Shown piece after piece: positions 44,691-56,800 of a stretch of 64,000 bases of DNA. Positions within the stretch are counted from its first letter, which is position 1, and every line of letters starts with the position of its first letter. This stretch comes from Protopterus annectens (lineage: Eukaryota > Chordata > Ceratodontiformes > Protopteridae): contig NC_056735.1 of assembly GCF_019279795.1 (NCBI RefSeq), positions 1,934,838,199 through 1,934,902,198 on the forward strand. Direction: 5' to 3'. Below the pieces are notes generated by a model, which was not told the DNA's origin, ran no database searches, and saw only the letters and a list, made by a program, of their open reading frames with translations. Position numbers and translations under genes: made by a program.

Positions 44691-44799
44691 TCACTTATAA
44701 GTCAACAGACCGCACAAAGGGGCCGTTTACAGCAAAGAGATTCTTCGCAGCAGAGAACCATAAAAACGATGCCAGCAACAAAAAGGAAAAACAGCAGTC

Positions 44800-47124
44800 C
44801 TGCTACGTACAGCAAAGCAGCCCGTCGATAAATGGAACAATAAAAATAATTAAAGGTACTGTAAACATATCTAAGCTCACTTTAAGCAATGAGCAATTAG
44901 AACTGCTAAATAAAGGTATGAGATTTATACCTTATGCTCAAGATAGCATTGTGCAAGCTGTTATTGATGTAAGAACTTTTGCAAGGAATGTGAATTTAAA
45001 ATTGATGTTTAAACAAACTCTGAATGAACCACCAGTTTGTAAAAGACTAAGTACTTTTATACCTCAATCTTATCCTGTCATTGTTGCATTTACAAGTGTA
45101 GTAGAAAAAGAATTAAGGCAGTTATACATGAGGACAAATAGGAAAACATCTTTTAATTTAACATATTTAGAATTCAAGGCACTGAAGGAATTAGAACAAA
45201 ATGATGATATAATTATAAAACAGGCAGATAAAGGGGGAGCTGTGGTTATAATGGACAAGAGCAAATATTTTGAGAATTTTAACACTTTTTTAGCAGATCC
45301 AGAGACCTTTAAAGAAATTACTATTAATGAAGTAAAGAAATGTATAACAGATGTTAATTTGGCAATTTATGATTTGCAGTTAACACAAGATATTTCTATT
45401 GATCTTTTTAATTATTTTTCTGTACCCTGTCCGAGAATACCGCAGATATATGGTATTCCTAAAGTACACAAGAATATGGAGAACCCCCCTCTTAGGCCAA
45501 TAGTGTCTGGTAGTGGATGGGTGACAGAGCCCATCTCCAAATATTTGCAAATACAACTTAGCAAATACTTGGTAAAGTGCCCAAGTATTATTAAAGACAC
45601 TGAGAATTTTTTATCAGATTTATATGAATGGTATGAACTTAATAATGATAGAACATTTATGTTTGTAACATTAGATATTGCCTCATTCTTCACTGTGATT
45701 CCGAACGAATATGGGCAAGATGCAATAAGAAGTTTTCTTGGTTTAGAAACATGTATGCAAGCAAGGGAAATAGAAAATATTTGTGGTCTATTGGATGTTG
45801 TATTGACAAAAAATATTTTTCTGTTTGATAAAAAGTTTTATCTGCAGCTTACTGGGGTTGCAATGGGCACCCCGTAGCGAATACATATGCGAATTTGGTA
45901 TTGCACCAATGGGAAAAGCAATTTATTCTAAGCAACTGTAATATACTTAATGCTAAGATAAAGTTTTATAAAAGATTTGTGGATGACTGCTTTTTCATAT
46001 GGGAAGGTACCAATGATGAATTAAGTAATTATATTGATTATTTAAACATGACAACAGATTTTTTAAAATTTAAAATGACTTCTTCTATAGAAGCTATAAA
46101 TTTTTTGGACGTTCAACTTTATATTAAGTATAATAGAATTCAAACAATGATTTATAAAAAAGAAGTGAATGCCAATAGATATATTAGGAAAGATAGCATG
46201 CATGCAATGCATACTTTTAAAGGTGTACTAAAAGCCCAATAGATACGAGTCAGTAAATTGATTACAGAGGAAGTTAATTTTATATCCCAAGCGGAAGAGA
46301 TGATACAAGATTTTTTAGGACTTGGTTATGCTTTTCAAATTGTAAATGCAATATATGAAGAGGTAAAAATGAAAAGAAGTGGTGAATATAAACCTTTTCT
46401 TGGTAGCAGTATGAGACAGTCAATAAGGATATTAGATAAAAGAAAAGATGTACTTAGATATGTTACAACCTATAATGCTCTTACAAAGGATATATGTAAT
46501 ATAGTAAAGAAGAACTGGATGATAATGTTAGCTATGCCAAAGGTAAAAGAAGTAATAGGAACAAAACCAAAATTCTCTTTTAGAAATTTAGAAAATTTAA
46601 AACAAAAATTATGTTTTAAAGATTTTAAAGAGAAAAAGATAGAATATTTAAGTAAGGGTTTAACTCAGAAGTGTTATAATTGTACTTGTTGTGGAGACAT
46701 ATATGATACATCAAATGTTTTTGAGCATCCAGTAACCAAGCAAAACTTTGAGTTCAAATGTTTGGCTAACTGTAACACCCCTCGAGTAGTTTATTTAGCA
46801 ACCTGTGTTAACTGCTCAGCATACTATGTAGGAAAGACGACAAGAAAATTAAAAGAGCGTATAATAGAACATAAATCGGAAATTAGAAGGGGAATATTAA
46901 CTAATGCACTTAGTAAACATATTGTTGAAAATGAGGGTCATACTTTTAAATTTAGAGGGATATGTGAAGTAAATTTAGGTATGAGGGGTGGGGATGTTAA
47001 CAATATGCTAGAATTGAGAGAATTTGAATGGATCATTAGGTTAGATGCTGAGGCAGAACCAGGTTTAAATGTAACAGTTAGTTTAAAACCAATATTAATT
47101 AAAAGGCAGAGAGAAAATATTTAA
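44800..47124 (+). pseudogene. PLE reverse transcriptase with GIY-YIG, second family
   Basis: Motifs in order: LLNKGMRFIPYAQDSI (about 44905), IIKQADKGGAVVIMD (about 45220), IPQIYGIPKVHKN (about 45440), LRPIVSGSGW (about 45493), MFVTLDIASFFTVIP (about 45660), TGVAMGTP (about 45855), KRFVDDCFFIWEG (about 45972; catalytic FVDD), and INFLDVQLYI (about 46100). A Cys-rich linker (KCYNCTCCGD), the GIY-YIG (RVVYLATCVNCSAYYVGKTTRKLKERIIEHKSEI, about 46785-46890) and WIIRLDAEAEPGLN at the end follow. All main catalytic residues are visible. The frame is interrupted about twice. Confidence 0.85.
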
Positions 47125-47143
47125 TATTTTTTATGAACATGTT

Positions 47144-47146
<3 letters not shown>

Positions 47147-47184
<38 letters not shown>

Positions 47185-47185
47185 T
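47147..47185. repeat. (TA)n microsatellite in PLE 3' region
   Basis: About 38 bp of TA repeats directly after the PLE coding sequence. Confidence 0.9.
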
Positions 47186-47429
47186 ATATATATTTTTTTA
47201 ATTATATATTATATTATAGATTATTTAGAAGTTTTGGGGAATTTAAACATGACTATTTATGGAACTATATGAAGAATGTATTAAGTGTTGTATTAGATTT
47301 CTAAAGAATTTTTATGCAAATAAGTAGTGTTTTAAATATGTAATTGGAAGATGTTTTTGTTAGGCTGGCTGAATCATGTGTTTTAATAGTTATCCTTATT
47401 TAAATGGTTTTAGAATTTATTCAGTATTA

Positions 47430-47465
47430 TGTACTGATGAAGGGTGGTTAACCCTAAAGCTTTGT
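47430..47465 (+). ncRNA. Hammerhead-like motif of PLE family 2 (degenerate)
   Basis: CTGATGA (47434-47440) followed by AGGGT-GGTTA-ACCCT, a perfect 5-bp stem-loop, then AAAGC where GAAA is expected. The G12 position is not canonical, so activity is doubtful. Confidence 0.45.
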
Positions 47466-47510
47466 TTATTAAACCTTTTTGGCACACAGAAGTGTTTTGG
47501 TTCACTTATA

Positions 47511-47815
47511 GGTGGTGGCAGAAACAGCAGCAGCAGCAGCAATAGTGCCTCCACCACCACCACCACAACTACCAGTAACACCCAACACATCTGGAACCGA
47601 GTCTTTTAACAGATGCCTCCACACCTCCTGCCCTACTTGCACCACCTGTGTCAGGCAGCCCTGGACACTGGTACAGAGGTTCCTGCTTGTAGCAGTGTGA
47701 GTAGAGGTCACACTCTTCTCACCCATCAGCAGCTGGCAGAGCTTGTGGAGGCAACAATTAGCAGGAGATTGGATGCTTTCATTGGCCACATGGAGAATAT
47801 GCTCTGGTGATTCAT
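47511..47815 (+). pseudogene. C-terminal part of a SANT-type coding relic
   Basis: Ala/Pro-rich coding-like stretch (AETAAAAAIVPPPPPPQLPVTPNTSGTESFNR), then in a shifted frame APPVSGSPG-like and LTHQQLAELVEATISRRLDAFIGHMENMLW ending in TGA. The last segment is similar to the minus-strand relic at 36612-37106. A frameshift separates the two halves. Confidence 0.4.
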
Positions 47816-47889
47816 TGAGTCATATGCCTGTGATGCACTGGCTTTATCTTTTAAACTAGGTTGCAGTGGTGACAGTACCCAGGGCGATG

Positions 47890-48600
47890 AGTAATCTCCA
47901 ACTGGAACTAGGTTGGCAGAGACTAAATCTGGGAACAGCCAATTTTATCCCCCAACCTGGTGTTCTCTCCCTTTTGTGTCCATGCCCACCTATATTGGTT
48001 TTGCAATCCAAACTCTCACTATTATATCCCCTCTGTTTGTCTGATGTCATACCCTACTATCTGATTAGTCCCTCATACTGATATCTTACTTCCCTGACTT
48101 CCTCAACATTTTCTTTTCTAAAAAAGGGCATCTGCCCCCCCCAAAAAAAGGATATGCCCCCAAACACACCTCTCAGCTGTTCATATATTTACATAATGTG
48201 TAGATGCTTGGCTTATACTTGCTTTGGTGTTCCTTTTACAATTTGCAGTTTTCTCCCACTGGGCATAAGGTGGCAGAGACTGCATCTGCAAACACCCATT
48301 CCTATCCTCAAACTGGTGTTCTCTTCCTTTTGTGTCCATGCCCACCCCTAATGGTTTTACAATCCACTTCTTATTATTGTCTTTCATCTGTCTGATATCC
48401 CCTTCACCATTGTGGTCGTTCCACCACCCTTATTTTGTTACCCCAATCTCTTGTTAGTCATGTCTATTTTATCCTACCTAATCTACCCCTCACACTAATC
48501 TCTTACTTCCCTGACATCCTTCTACAACTTTCCCTTCTCCATAAAAGGGTATCAGTCCCCAAAAAAGGGTTTTGGAGTCCCTTTTACAATTTCTAGTTTT
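47890..48600. repeat. Tandem duplication, about 350-bp unit
   Basis: GTTGGCAGAGACTAAATCTG/GGTGGCAGAGACTGCATCTG, TGGTGTTCTCTCCCTTTTGT/TGGTGTTCTCTTCCTTTTGT and CTTACTTCCCTGAC recur in order about 350-370 bp apart. A third partial start (CTTTTACAATTTCTAGTTTTC, 48580) echoes 48233. Pyrimidine-rich on the plus strand. Confidence 0.7.
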
Positions 48601-49057
48601 CCAGGCAAATCATCTGAGGATTGAAATCATTAAATAATGGCAGACATTTGATTATCAGACATTGTATCCTTCAGAGAATGTATGATAACGCCAAACCTCT
48701 AATTCTATCCAGTATCCATGTTTATAGGATCAATATATGAAAAGTCTGTTCCAAATGTCGGGTCTTTGTCTGACCAGAAGTTTTGCTTTCGTCTAGATAT
48801 CTTGAACTACAAAGCTGATAGGTGTCTTTCAATCCAACCTCTATTCTGCACATTCTTTGTTTGGATTCTGTCTGTTCTACCCTCTGCTTGCTTTCCCTTT
48901 TCATCTCCCTCCTAGATTCCTATTTCTATCCTTTAATCTGGTCAAAATATAGATGGACACTCCACAAACAATCCAAAAAGGCCTTCTAAATCACTTATTT
49001 ATTTTGTGGTTGTAATGTGCCAAATGGATCAGAAAAAGTACCATCGATATCCATGTA
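48601..49057. other. No recognised feature
   Basis: Short frames only, no domain. Confidence 0.45.
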
Positions 49058-49283
49058 TATCAATACTGAAGTCCATTAGGTTTCATGTCCTTACTGGCAC
49101 TGGCTACCATTGGTCAGGCAATGCTACTGCCCATTGTATATCAATATTGAAGTCCATTAGGTTTCATGTCCTTACTGGCACTGGCTACCATTGGTCATGC
49201 AATGCTACTGCCCATTGTGTATCAATACTGAAGTCCATTAGGTTTCATGTCCTTACTGGCACTGGCTACCATTGGTCATGCAA
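49058..49283. repeat. 81-bp tandem repeat, 2.8 copies
   Basis: Units start at 49058, 49139 and 49220 with TATCAATA(C/T)TGAAGTCC and are nearly identical, differing at only a few bases, so the expansion is recent. Because 81 is a multiple of three, an open frame of 27-residue repeats runs through it. I do not think it is coding. Confidence 0.9.
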
Positions 49284-50036
49284 ATGAGTTGAATGTTATT
49301 GTGTGGCAGTAGATAAACATGAAATACAGTAAAGCTTGCAGTTTTACTATGACTGTTCCATGGCTCTGTTTGCTTACTAAGTTAGTTGTAGAGTGTTAGT
49401 GGTGGAGGGTTCTAATCCCCTCAGAGCTGTATGTTTGTTTTAAAATTTTCATCTTTCAGCCTGCAAATGTGCAACATTCTTCTGAACTCTGCTTTGTTAA
49501 CACCTTTAATAAGAGTTCTGGAGCTCACCTTGTTATTCCACTGTTTGGCAAAGTAGCCTTAAAGGAATGGACACAATTCCCTTGAGGCATTTTCCCTGAT
49601 CTCAATCTGCAGATGTGTAACATTCCCATGAAATATGTTTACCTAACAACTTCATTGTTAGTGCTTCTCTGACTCATTTTATTATAGCACTGGTTGGTAT
49701 GTTCTCACTAGCAAAGAAAGATTCAGTTCTTTCAAGGTCTGTCTTTTTTCCTGATATCAGTTGCAAATCTGTAACATTTCTCTTGAAATGTGCTTCCCTG
49801 ACATCATTCCTGTGACCCTTGCTTTGGCTCACCTTTTTAAGGAACTGAGGACAAAATATAAATGGACAGAGTTGATTTGTCAAAACTTTTCAGTGTTGAA
49901 TATTTTCTTTTTCCATGATATTCACATTATAGTGCAGGTACACTGATCAAACTTTGATGTTGCCAAGACTTGTTTGTCATGTTAGTTTACTGTATCCCAG
50001 ATTCTTCTATATGAGCTTTCCATATTCTGCATTCAG
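49284..50036. other. No gene; loosely repetitive
   Basis: Phrases such as CAAATGTGTAACATTC(C/T) and CATGAAAT(A/G)TG(C/T)TT recur at about 49455, 49608 and 49763 (150-bp spacing), an old tandem repeat. Nothing coding. Confidence 0.4.
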
Positions 50037-50299
50037 AATTATTTATTTATTTTATTTAACATCTGTTGAACAAGAAAGCCTGACTAGGACAGAGTCTATT
50101 TTCAGCAGAAGCCCTGGGAGAAAGACTCCAGACTCATGACTTTGGAATGTCGGAGGAAAACGGATTACCCAGAGGAAATCCATACAAATGAAGGGAGGAC
50201 ATGCAGACTCCACCCAGAAGGCACATCAGCTGAGAATTGGATCAAAGAACCTCTTGCTGTAAGTCAACAATGTTAACTGCTGCATCACTGCACTGCCCA
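50037..50299 (-). mobile_element. V-SINE-like tRNA SINE with L2-like tail
   Basis: On the minus strand: GGGCAGTGCAGTGATGCAGC head with A-box-like sequence, ACAGCAAGAGGTTCTTTGATCC around the B box, body GGAGTCTGCATGTCCTCCCT and TTTCCTCTGGGTAATCCG, then the tail CCCAGGGCTTCTGCTGAAAA ending in (TAAA)n. The tail matches the 3' block of the L2-like LINE at 2486-2560, 20850-20927 and 56690-56790. This suggests mobilisation by that LINE. Confidence 0.85.
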
Positions 50300-50460
50300 A
50301 TAGTATTCAAGTATTGTCATACCCTCATCACCATTGTGATTTGTATCCCTGTTTAGGTAGCTCACATTCAGCCTTCTGTCATTTCTGTTACTCCACTACC
50401 ACCTCTGTATTCCTTCCTTTCCCATGACTGACCTTTTTCCTTTCACAGAACATTTTTATA

Positions 50461-50780
<320 letters not shown>

Positions 50781-51254
50781 ATCAGTGCAGTTTTATGATT
50801 TGTGTGTGCTGACTCAAAATGAGTAACATAGATGCTTGTACACAGTTAATGTTTACTTCAGTTTACTGCAACTGGTCATCTTTCAGGTTGGCTTCAATGT
50901 ATTCCAACACAGTTTGGTCACAGATCCCGTCTGGTTGCATACATTTTAATGAGTTTTAATCCTTATCATGTACACAAGGCAAACAATAATGACTTAGCTG
51001 TGATCCTGGATGTGTCATTTCTGAATCTCCAAGGTGACTGCATTTTAAAACAATCGCTAATGTTTTTAAGAGATCAGATGTTCAGAAACTACCACCATTT
51101 TCTTGGTAAACATACAAATGTCAGAATAAAAAATTTAAATCATCAACATTTCCATCACAAAAGAAGATGAACCGTAGCTTTTATTTTTTTACTTCTCATA
51201 CCTGTTCATGAATTATTTTAGCTTGGCCCGTCTACCATCTAACAACTTCATAAT
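50781..51254. other. No recognised feature
   Basis: A 73-codon plus frame at 50949-51170 has no recognisable domain. Confidence 0.45.
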
Positions 51255-52134
51255 TGTCCCAATCCCCTTCAATAAACACATCACACCAAATGACATCTGA
51301 TGACCTTTATTAAATTTCCATAACATAGCTTTGTTCAGCCAATTCATTAGTTATAGCTATCCATAATATAATTGATTCTAAACACAACATAACATCCTTG
51401 TAATGTTAATCAGGGCAGAGTACCGACTCACCCTGGCCCAATAAGCAGCATTTATACCTCTGCTTGCTTACTTTACTTATGAAGCACCATCCTTGTAATG
51501 TTAATCAGGCAGTGTACCTACTCACCCTGCCCAGTAAGCAGGGTCCATACCTCTGCTTGCTTACTTTACTTATGAAGCACCATCCTTGTAATGTTAATCA
51601 GGGCAGCATACCTACTCACCCTGCCCAATGAGCAAGGTCCATACCTGTGCTCGGTTACTTTCCTTATGAAGCAGTGTCCCATCTCACTTCATACACCATT
51701 CATTGAATTACCTCCCACCAAATAAGCAAGTTCCTTACCTCATCTTGCTTATCTATTCAACAAGCTTCCTCCAACTAATTTCCCTTTCCCCAGATCCTTG
51801 AAAGGAACATCCAGCCACCAGAGGGGGAACAGACGAAGTCAAGCCTATCCCTCTTCTCTGCCTATCCCCCCACCGATAAATAACCCAAATCCCCCTAATC
51901 CACCAACGAAAAGAAAGAGGGTGGGTAGCAAGTTCATGCCAAAATGTGATTGCTTAACCCAGCTACACTAGAGTAAACCTCTTAAGCCCCTCCCCATCCT
52001 TATCTCATTTCCTCCCAACCATTCCTTTTTCCACTTAACCCTTTCACCTCCCCAACCCACTTAACTCCCTCTAATATCAACCTAACCCCCATAAAGATGT
52101 CCTGGGACAACTTGGTTTGTAGCCAGACCTCATT
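51255..52134. repeat. Unclassified repeat, short form (0.88 kb)
   Basis: Begins TGTCCCAATCCCCTTCAATA. Contains three direct subrepeats of about 98 bp (about 51395-51665; CCTTGTAATGTTAATCAGG...TTACTTATGAAGC) and ends GGTTTGTAGCCAGACCTC. Its first 600 bp recur at 52135-52640 and its last 209 bp (51927-52135) recur at 58195-58403. It is therefore a deleted version of the next, longer unit. C-rich and G-poor on the plus strand. Confidence 0.7.
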
Positions 52135-52640
52135 TGTCCTGGTCCCCTTCAATAAACACATCACACCAAATGACATTTGACAACCTTTATTAAATTTCCA
52201 CAACATAGCTTTGTTCAACCAATCCATTAATTACAACTATCCACAAACACAACATAACATCCTTGTAATGTTAATCAGGGCAGCATACCGACTCTCCCTG
52301 GCCCAGTAAGCAGCGTCCATACCTCTGGTCGCATACTTTACTTATGAAGCACCATCCTTGTAATGTTAATCAGGGCAGCATATCTACTCATCCTGACCAA
52401 CAAGCAGGGTCCATACCTCTACTCGATTACTTTACTTATGAAGCAGCATCCCATCTCACTTCATACACCATTTATCGGATTACCTTACACCAAATAAGCA
52501 GCATCCTTACCTCAGCTTGCTTATCTATTCAGCAAGCTTCCTCCAGCTGCTCATTTTCCTTTCCCCAGATCCTCAAAATGAACATCCAGCCACCAGAGGG
52601 GGAACAGAAGAGGGCAACCCTATCCCTCTTCTCCACCAAC

Positions 52641-55600
52641 CAGCCTGACCAGGCTGTTCCCCCTCCCTTCTACCCAAAATCATTCAACCCACTACTTCCC
52701 ATAAAGGGAAGGATTAAGCCAAGCATCATTTGGTGTACCCATCATCTGTAAAGCACCTTAGAATCCCATCGTAATTCACCTTGCCATATCATCACTGAAA
52801 CATACACTAATGAAACTAAATAAAGTAGGATTAACGTGACCCCACTGTACCACCAGAACATCCCCATGAAAAGAATACATACCCTTTTAGCCTGTTTTCT
52901 TCAAAGCTGAAATCATGGCTCAACCTGAACGGATTGACAAACTATAACCACAAAACCACCAACTATAACCCTTGAACTCAATCGACACTCAGTCAAAACA
53001 ACTAATATCAAGTCTCACAGCCAGGACCCTGTCAAATGTAGCATATCGTCTTAGCCCCACCAACTACATGGTATGTGACATAACCACTATCTACTCAATG
53101 GACAAATGTGTTACCCCACAGATACCACCCATTAGGAACAACTCCTGCATCCTGTCAAACATGTCCTTGGCCCTTCTCCAACTACCGTTTAACAACTGGA
53201 TTAGTAAGTATAATCACCCCAATGTTCCAAGCTCCTGAACTCAAGGGTTGAACTCCACTGGCTTACAAGAGCCATAAGGCTTTAACCTAATGAGTTCCTA
53301 TGCTCCTGAATGCTGTGAATTGACTCCTCCTATGGAATCCCCACACTCTCCATAAACCGTTCCCAACAGTTTTACCTTAGCCCCCCATCTACCTTTTTTT
53401 ACTTGCCCCCATACCAACACAATGCTCAGCTCCCAGACTACTAGAACACCGTGCTCTAATGTGCCTTAATAAGATGATCACTCAGACCCTCATTGTGGCC
53501 CATTCCCATGGCAAGAACATCCTTTCTATCAAAAAAGCTTCACCTTTCAGATCCACTTTCCAGGCCACTGTATGAGGCCTTCTGCACTTCAGAAATCTGC
53601 AAAGAAAAGAAAAAACAATAAATTCTATGTACACACATACAAAGAACTACTTTAAATGGAGGCACTGACAAGAAGCCCCTATCCAACCATCAAGCATTTG
53701 CCAAAAGTCGGTATCAAATATGGGACCTGTCCCCTCCCCTTTTTTTTTAACAAATGTTATGAATCATATCCCCTTGGACAGGCATGATAAGTGCTACTAA
53801 CAGAAATTAAACCCGATCTTGTCTAGCTTGCAATCACCCCAAAGCCAGTAGTCTATTAACGTTGTATGATCCTAAGATTGTTGTGACTCCACCCCACCTA
53901 CCTGAACCCCATCCACAGTGACATGCCTTAATGAGCATTACATAAAATAAATTACTTGTAACCTCATCAAGTGCACTACGGAAACCCAAACTCTTACCTA
54001 TGGCTAAATGGCTGCTGCTCCCTTTAGTATTGAACGAGCAGGGACAACTTTCCAACACTGATCTAATGTACTGATGGTACCACCAATTAAATTTGAAATC
54101 AAAACTCAAAGAGGGACATATAAATCATGTAAAATGCATAGCGCACATTCAAAGACATAGTCAAAGACAGCCTAACACTACCCTCCCCACTATGACCTAG
54201 TTACAGCAGACATAGGCTGTGAACAACAGCACGGTAAAAGCCTGCGAACCACAAAATGTCCTCTGCAATTACTGGAATCGCAACTCCACTATACATTGGG
54301 TTCTGAAATGTTAATGTACCTTAAGTTCCATTGAAAAAAAAAGACATGTAAATCATCTAAAATACATAACGCACATTTCAAGACATCTTCAAAACAACCT
54401 GTCCTGTCAACCTGGGAAGGAGTGTACCACCGTCACACACATTTATGACAAAGCAGCCATAGCTGAAGCTATGTTTCCAATTAACTGATCAAACACCCAC
54501 TATAAATTTAACTACCAGTCGTGTATGTTACAACTAAACCCCACACATGAAGGGACCTATCAATATCCAGAACCAGGGTAACCATGCAATTCCATACCAC
54601 ATCACTTAGCGCACTGTCTAAGCCAAGCTAACTTATACTGTAAAACCATCTGCCTAGCTCTTAACCTTCCATCTCTAAATGAGACACACTAACTAAACAT
54701 AATGTCGAACAAATGGCTTACAGTGCTATCAAGGGGACCCACTGCCATATTCCCCCCATCACTCTTTCAAATGTAATTATGACTTAGGGCTCCCTTCCTA
54801 CTCTTTTTTTTTTTTTTTTTTTTATAAACCTGCTTAACCTTCCCATTTGAGGCTGATAATATACCATACTAAGCCATTAGTAGGTGTACTACGTTCTGTC
54901 CATTTGTTCCCCGTTTGCTTGCAAGCAATGACAAAAAAATAACTCTAACACACATATACATCTCGACCACTTAGCCCAGACAATGCGGGCAAAGAGTCAT
55001 TTCAATAACAGGTGTATTTAGCCTTACTTACAGTAAAATATTATTTCCAGGCAAAAGGGAGCCACAAAGAAAACTTCACCAGGAGTGAAACAGATGGAAT
55101 GTGTTCTTTTATCATTAAAGTACTGCAGTAGGTAAGCAGTGTTATTTCTTCAGTAGAATATTGTTGGTCTTTTATTAATACAAATTCATTACAGGCCTAT
55201 GAAGCTTATAAATGTTAACAAATATGTTCTAGATATGGATTGAGAAAACTTAAATTTTAAAATGTGACGTTTTGCAGTCTAACTACAATGTGTATAGCTG
55301 CTCAGAATGCTACACTTTCCTAATGTTTTATTAAAATGTAAGAAGTGTCACCAGCTTCTTTTCTTGCTGTCATTATTAACATATCAGAGTTTGTTAAATA
55401 TCATATTGTTATGAATACTATTACTGGTATTGCCTCCGCACTTGAGAGCTTGCAAAATGGCAATAATTTAAATTTTTGTCAGTGACCCTAAATGACTTCT
55501 GGAATGCCAAGAGCTTAGTTGCTCATAAAATAAAGTAGTGCTGTCCCCATCGAAAGCTGGCTTAATGGCAAAAGCACTCTTTGAGATCTGTTTGCATTTT

Positions 55601-56189
55601 CCATTATTGCACTTTCATGATGACATAAGCAGACTATTAAAAGTAGTAGCACAAAGGTGAAACACACCAGCCAGTCAAGGAAAATAAATAAATAAACAAA
55701 TAAAACACGAAAGTTAGTTAAAAGAGAAAATATACAATCAAAATCACATAGACTGGACTAAAGCTGCTGGTACTCACATATGCCCAGTATTAACTGTTCA
55801 ATATCTGATATAAAAGACAACAATTTATTTCAGGCAATTAAACCAGTATCTATTGCTACAATCACATAAAATAAATTACTTACATTTCCTTTCAAATGCA
55901 AACACAGCAAGAAAGTACATTGTTATTGTACATAAAAATCTGCTTAAAATGTACTGAGCATCTAGTACAGATGGACATAAAAAAATCCCACTCGACTTTC
56001 TTGTTTCTAATTAACACGAATCAAGCTTGAATTTGTTACTACAAAAACTGCACTGATAAATGTCCAATTTTTGTCTTTTTGACTCTCCCCCTACAATATC
56101 CATTCAGCATGCCACGATACATTCCAAACAAAGAAACTTTGAGCCTTCTGTGATCATTTTATAATTTACTCTACATGTGGCAGTAATTC
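52641..56189. other. Interior of the long repeat; no gene recognised
   Basis: Pyrimidine-rich on the plus strand up to about 54.8 kb, then AT-rich. A 50-bp stretch is duplicated at 54113-54163 and 54339-54390 (AAATCAT(G/C)TAAAAT(G/A)CATA, CGCACATT(T)CAAGACAT). A poly-T run at 54805-54824. No domain in any small frame. Confidence 0.45.
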
Positions 56190-56800
56190 CTCTATTCTGG
56201 AGTGCTACTAAACTTATTTCTGGAAAGAGTCATTAAGAATATAACTAGTTGTGGTAGGTATGAGTTTGCGCTTAAAAATATTATGGGTATGTATAACCAC
56301 CATGTCTTTCTGACAGGAGTGAAACTCCCAGCTGACTTGACCCTAGAACCCTCACTAACTCAATTCAAAAACAAACTCAAGAAATACTTCAAAACTCATT
56401 GGTTATGTCCTTGCACTAACCCCGACTAGTGACCTCTCTTTTCTTAGGTGCCTTACCTTCAACTACTTCTAACTTTTTTCTTCCACTCCATTTCAGGAAG
56501 GGTCAATTGTATAATTGTTGCTCAGTGTGTCTTAAATCTGAATGTAATGTTATTTATGGTTAACTTTGAAAATAATGCTGTTTTGTAAAGTGTTTTATAA
56601 TAAGTTAGTACTATATGTGCTAAATGTTGGTATTGCTTATGACTGTAATCTGCTTGAAACTAGCATTTACAAAATGTTCAGTGTGAATTATTATCTTGGA
56701 GCTTTTCTCCCCGGGCCTCCGCTGAAAATGGACATGTATCCAGTTGGACTATCCCGGTCAACAATTGTAAAATAAAATAAAATAAAACAAATAAATAAAT
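56190..56800 (+). mobile_element. L2-like LINE 3' end
   Basis: The peptide TLEPSLTQFKNKLKKYFKTHWL (about 56334-56405) is the ORF2 C-terminus, followed by the 3' UTR with TGGAGCTTTTCTCCCCGGGC (56698 on) and an (AAATA)n tail. Same family as 2458-4745 and 20108-20927. 5'-truncated. Confidence 0.8.

Larger units (their letters stand above)
44700..47501 (+). mobile_element. Penelope-like element, second family, nearly complete coding part
   Basis: About 2.8 kb. TCACTTATA stands at 44691-44699 and again at about 47502-47510, a candidate 9-bp target duplication. It contains a PLE protein of about 800 codons in three stretches, a TA tract, and a hammerhead-like motif near the 3' end. Flanked on both sides by possible SANT-type relics, so it appears to have inserted into one. 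About two breaks in the frame; comparatively young. Confidence 0.75.

Noticed and set aside
49006-49287. Repeat protein of 27-residue units
   Set aside because: The frame is open only because the 81-bp unit is a multiple of three. No start context, and no domain.
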